The notes under the pieces were generated by a model. That model did no database searches. It was not told where the DNA came from and saw only the letters and a program-made list of their open reading frames with translations. A stretch of DNA of 8,306 bases from JBFKUL01 sp041635755 (GTDB lineage: Bacteria > Pseudomonadota > Gammaproteobacteria > Burkholderiales > SG8-39), in assembly GCA_041635755.1 (NCBI GenBank), contig JBFKUL010000123.1, positions 1-8,306 on the forward strand, read 5' to 3'. This document shows, one piece after another, positions 6,063 to 8,306 of this stretch. Position numbers and translations under genes: made by a program. Position 1 is the stretch's first letter. Each line of letters begins with the position of its first letter.

Positions 6063-6953
6063 ATGGCGGCGATCATCGTTCATGGCGGGGCGGGGCGCTG
6101 GGACCTGCGCGACGAAACCGCCGGCCTTGCGGGCATCGCGCGAGCGGCGGAAGCCGGCTGGCGGGTGCTTGCCGCGGGCGGCAGCGCGCTCGATGCTGCA
6201 ATGGATGCCACGGTCGAGCTCGAGAATGACCCGGTGTTCAATGCTGGCACCGGCTCGGTCCTCAACCGGGACGGCGAAGTCGAGATGGACGCGAGCCTGA
6301 TGTTCGGTCCGACGCTCGCCGCCGCAGGCGTAACCTGCATTCGCCGTGTGCGCAACCCGATCCTGGTCGCGCGCCGCGTAATGGAGACCACCGACTGCGT
6401 GCTGCTCGCGGGCGAGGCTGCTACCGCGTTCGCGCGCCAGAACGGCTTTGGTGACCACGACCCGATGACCGACGCGAGCCGTGCGCAGTGGGCGAAGGCG
6501 CTGCAGGACGCGCCTGTCGCGGCGGGACAGGGGCGCGGCGATACGGTGGGCGCAGTTGCGCTCGATGACATGGGACGGCTCGCCGCAGCCACCTCCACCG
6601 GAGGCCGCGAACTGAAGCGCGCGGGACGGGTCGGCGACTCGCCCGTGCCTGGCGCCGGCAACTACGCCGACGCGCATGCCGCGGTCTCGGCCACCGGCTG
6701 GGGCGAGCTCATGCTGCGTTACGCCACCGCCAAGGCGATCGCCGAGCGCATCGAGCGTGGCGCAGATGCGCAAGCGGCGCTCGCCGGTGTCCTTGCCGAT
6801 ATGCGGCGTCGCTTCGGTACGCCGATCGGGGCCATCGCGCTCGATACGCGCGGCACCATCGGCATCGCGCACGGCACGGCATCGATGCCTCACGCCTACC
6901 GCTGCACGGGTGACGCCGCCGCGACCGCCCGCCTGCGCCTGAGCGAAGCCTAG
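6063..6953 (+). CDS. plant-type isoaspartyl peptidase / L-asparaginase (Ntn hydrolase)
   Basis: This 296-residue enzyme resembles E. coli IaaA (about 320 residues). The family removes isoaspartyl residues from dipeptides and hydrolyses L-asparagine in the cytoplasm, after self-cleavage into alpha and beta subunits. Visible motifs are IIVHGGAG at 4-11, NDPVFNAGTGSVLN (55-68), the autocleavage and nucleophile site GDTVGAVALD with T161, then TSTGG at 177-181 and GRVGDSPVPGAG (188-199), which line the substrate site. All expected catalytic features are present, so it should mature normally. The ATG at 6063 is chosen because the HGGAG strand begins right after it; an in-frame GTG at 6045 overlaps the -10-like element. 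It is divergent from lexA, but the SOS boxes lie about 80 bp upstream of its own -10, so LexA control is doubtful. Its stop overlaps that of the convergent SRAP gene. Confidence 0.93.
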   Translation: MAAIIVHGGAGRWDLRDETAGLAGIARAAEAGWRVLAAGGSALDAAMDATVELENDPVFNAGTGSVLNRDGEVEMDASLMFGPTLAAAGVTCIRRVRNPILVARRVMETTDCVLLAGEAATAFARQNGFGDHDPMTDASRAQWAKALQDAPVAAGQGRGDTVGAVALDDMGRLAAATSTGGRELKRAGRVGDSPVPGAGNYADAHAAVSATGWGELMLRYATAKAIAERIERGADAQAALAGVLADMRRRFGTPIGAIALDTRGTIGIAHGTASMPHAYRCTGDAAATARLRLSEA

Positions 6954-7612
6954 GACGCGAGCGGCTCGATCAGCGTTGGCGTTTCGTTGCGCGCGTTGTT
7001 GACCGCCATGCTCACCTTGACCGCCTCGGTCAGCTCCGGCGCACAGGGGCGAAGCAGCGCGCTGACGTCGCTCTCTGGTTGGCAGTCGAGCCAGCGGGCG
7101 TAATCCCCGGGTCCGATGATGACCGGCATGCGATCGTGGATCGGGCGCATGACCTCGTTCGCGTCGGTGGTGATGATGGCGCAGGTCTCGAGCACTCCTT
7201 CCGGGCCTTGCCAGCGTTCCCACAGCGCGGCAAAGCCGAACAACTCGGCGCCGCGCGGTCGAATGTACCAGGGCTGCTTGCGCCCGCCCTCGGCGTGCCA
7301 TTCGTAAAAGCCGCTTGCAGGCATCAGGCAGCGGCGGCGGCGGTACGCCTCTCGAAACGAGGGCTTTTCGGCCACGGTCTCGGCGCGTGCGTTGTTCATC
7401 TTCGCCGCGAGCTTGGTGTCCTTGGCCCAGCGCGGCAGCAATCCCCAACGCACCGTGACGGCGCTGCGCACGCCCTCGGCATCCGAGCGTACGACGAGCA
7501 CGTCGGACATCGGCGCGATGTTGTAGCGCGCATCGAATTGCGGCGGTTCGGCGAGTCCGAACGCCAGCGCCACGATATCGGGATGGTGGTGGAGCGCGTA
7601 GCGACCGCACAT
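6950..7612 (-). CDS. SRAP-family abasic-site DNA-protein crosslinking protein (HMCES/YedK-like)
   Basis: This family forms a thiazolidine crosslink through Cys2 with abasic sites in single-stranded DNA, shielding them at replication forks. The 220-residue protein has the full active site: C2 after removal of Met1 (MCGRYAL), the Asn of the NNARAET motif (N74), E104 in SGFYEW, and H159 in IHDRMPVII. These correspond to C2, N75, E105 and H160 of E. coli YedK. A second NNARNETPT motif near the end (205-213) is also typical. The start at 7612 is fixed by the need for Cys at position 2. The gene is divergent from pncB across 46 bp and overlaps the isoaspartyl peptidase stop by 4 bp. SRAP genes are often linked to the SOS response. 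lexA lies one gene away, but I see no SOS box in front of this gene. Confidence 0.95.
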   Translation of the reverse strand: MCGRYALHHHPDIVALAFGLAEPPQFDARYNIAPMSDVLVVRSDAEGVRSAVTVRWGLLPRWAKDTKLAAKMNNARAETVAEKPSFREAYRRRRCLMPASGFYEWHAEGGRKQPWYIRPRGAELFGFAALWERWQGPEGVLETCAIITTDANEVMRPIHDRMPVIIGPGDYARWLDCQPESDVSALLRPCAPELTEAVKVSMAVNNARNETPTLIEPLAS

Positions 7613-7618
7613 GGGTCG

Positions 7619-7627
7619 ATTATCACA
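7619..7627 (-). promoter_or_regulatory. extended -10 promoter of the SRAP gene, leaderless start
   Basis: On the minus strand TGTGATAAT fits an extended -10 (TGn then GATAAT). Exactly 6 bases separate it from the ATG at 7612, so transcription would start at the A of the start codon. No Shine-Dalgarno is possible in that space. No -35 is apparent. Confidence 0.5.
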
Positions 7628-7634
7628 CCTTGGT

Positions 7635-7640
7635 TACAAT
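7635..7640 (+). promoter_or_regulatory. -10 element of pncB
   Basis: TACAAT (5 of 6 to consensus) predicts transcription start near 7647, leaving a leader of about 12 nt before the TTG at 7659. The matching -35 position (7612-7617, TGGGTC) is poor and falls in the SRAP start codon, so the two divergent promoters overlap face to face. Confidence 0.4.
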
Positions 7641-7648
7641 GGGCCCTC

Positions 7649-7652
7649 GGAG
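7649..7652 (+). promoter_or_regulatory. ribosome binding site that sets the pncB TTG start
   Basis: GGAG lies 6 nt before the TTG at 7659, an ideal distance. The nearby ATG at 7639 is in another frame and meets a stop after seven codons, so this site supports TTG as the start. Confidence 0.55.
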
Positions 7653-7658
7653 CCCCCC

Positions 7659-8306
7659 TTGATCATTACTTCCCTTCTCGACACCGACCTGTACAAGTTC
7701 ACCATGATGCAGGTGGTGCTGCATCACTTCCCGGGCGCGCAGGTCGAGTACAAGTTCAAGTGCCGCACCGAAGGCATCGATCTGAGGCCGTATCTGGAGG
7801 AAATCCGGACCGAGGTCGGGCATCTGTGCTCTCTGAGCTTTCGCGACGACGAGCTCGCGTATCTGCGCGGCCTGCGCTTCATGAAGTCGGACTTCGTCGA
7901 TTTTCTAGGACTGTTCCAGTTCAACGACAAGTACATCCGCATCGGCGTGGCCGATCCCGCGCAAGGTGCAGCGCTGGGGGAGATCGACATCACCCTCCAC
8001 GGCCCGTGGCTGCACACGATCCTCTACGAGATCCCGGTGCTGGCGATCGTCTCCGAGGTGTACTTCCGGCGCACCAGGCCCAAGCCCGACCTCGCCGAGG
8101 GCCGGCGCCGGCTGGGCGCAAAGGTCGAGCTGGTGCGCACGGTCGAGCCCGAGCTCGATTTCAAGATCTCGGATTTCGGCACGCGCAGGCGTTTCTCGCG
8201 CGACTGGCAGGAAGAAGTGCTCAAGACCCTCAAGCGCGAAGTGCCGCAGTACTACGCCGGTACCTCGAACGTCTGGTTCGCCATGCGCAACGACATGACG
8301 CCGCTC
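7659..8306 (+). CDS. pncB: nicotinate phosphoribosyltransferase PncB (3' end outside window)
   Basis: PncB joins nicotinate to phosphoribosyl pyrophosphate, with ATP hydrolysis, in the Preiss-Handler and salvage route to NAD. The visible 216 residues begin ITSLLDTDLYKFTMMQ (3-18), matching the family's N-terminus. They continue with EYKFKCR (30-36), ITLHGPWLHTILYEIPVLAIVSE (111-133), DFGTRRRFSRDWQEEV (172-187) and GTSN (201-204). The regulatory phospho-His of the family lies beyond the window edge. The frame has no stop. The start is a TTG at 7659: no in-frame ATG or GTG precedes the conserved N-terminus, the first in-frame ATG would delete the DTDLYK motif, and a GGAG sits 6 nt upstream. Whole proteins of this family are about 400 residues, so roughly half is missing here. 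Confidence 0.95.
   Translation, partial: MIITSLLDTDLYKFTMMQVVLHHFPGAQVEYKFKCRTEGIDLRPYLEEIRTEVGHLCSLSFRDDELAYLRGLRFMKSDFVDFLGLFQFNDKYIRIGVADPAQGAALGEIDITLHGPWLHTILYEIPVLAIVSEVYFRRTRPKPDLAEGRRRLGAKVELVRTVEPELDFKISDFGTRRRFSRDWQEEVLKTLKREVPQYYAGTSNVWFAMRNDMTPL

Noticed and set aside
5949..7610. Long minus-strand open frame spanning the isoaspartyl peptidase and SRAP regions
   Set aside because: It runs through two well-supported genes and the lexA promoter; its translation is Arg-rich and unrecognisable.
7613..7658. SOS box in front of the SRAP gene
   Set aside because: No CTG-N10-CAG or near match is present on either strand in the intergenic region.
7639..7661. ATG at 7639 as start of pncB
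   Set aside because: It is in a different frame and reaches a TGA after seven codons.
1..8306. CRISPR arrays, tRNA or rRNA genes, insertion sequences, attachment sites
   Set aside because: I saw no direct repeat arrays, tRNA-like cloverleaf ends, transposase motifs or terminal inverted repeats.

Overview
The window is high-GC DNA that reads as a betaproteobacterial chromosome. The main grounds are an E. coli-like LexA with E. coli-type SOS boxes, a PncB N-terminus of the type I associate with Betaproteobacteria, and an HD-GYP protein with an N-terminal DUF3391 domain. This placement comes from recalled family resemblance, not from a search. There are eight genes I consider real (one cut by the right edge), plus a doubtful gene remnant at the left edge. 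I see no rRNA, tRNA, CRISPR array, insertion sequence or phage gene.

Left half (1-5190) is a signalling block. After a weak GHKL-ATPase-like remnant and a poorly explained stretch comes a receiver-Ser/Thr kinase fusion (419-1669). It is followed on the same strand by a DUF3391/HD-GYP protein that has lost several catalytic metal ligands (1722-2921). Facing them on the minus strand is a probable two-gene operon: a membrane PAS histidine kinase (start placed at 5152) and a single-domain response regulator (2934-3323). The two pairs converge on a perfect 7-bp hairpin at 2923-2940. The arrangement suggests, but does not prove, a circuit in which histidine-kinase phosphotransfer controls a Hanks-type kinase and a c-di-GMP-related output.

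Right half (5244-8306) holds compact housekeeping and DNA-damage genes. lexA (minus) has a clear promoter overlapped by two adjacent SOS boxes, and a strong palindrome lies just after its stop. Divergent from lexA is a plant-type isoaspartyl peptidase/asparaginase. Its stop codon overlaps that of a convergent SRAP-family (HMCES/YedK-like) abasic-site DNA-protein crosslinking gene. The SRAP gene is in turn divergent, across a 46-bp gap, from pncB (nicotinate phosphoribosyltransferase, TTG start), which runs off the right edge. Two of these genes have -10 elements placed so that their mRNAs may be leaderless.
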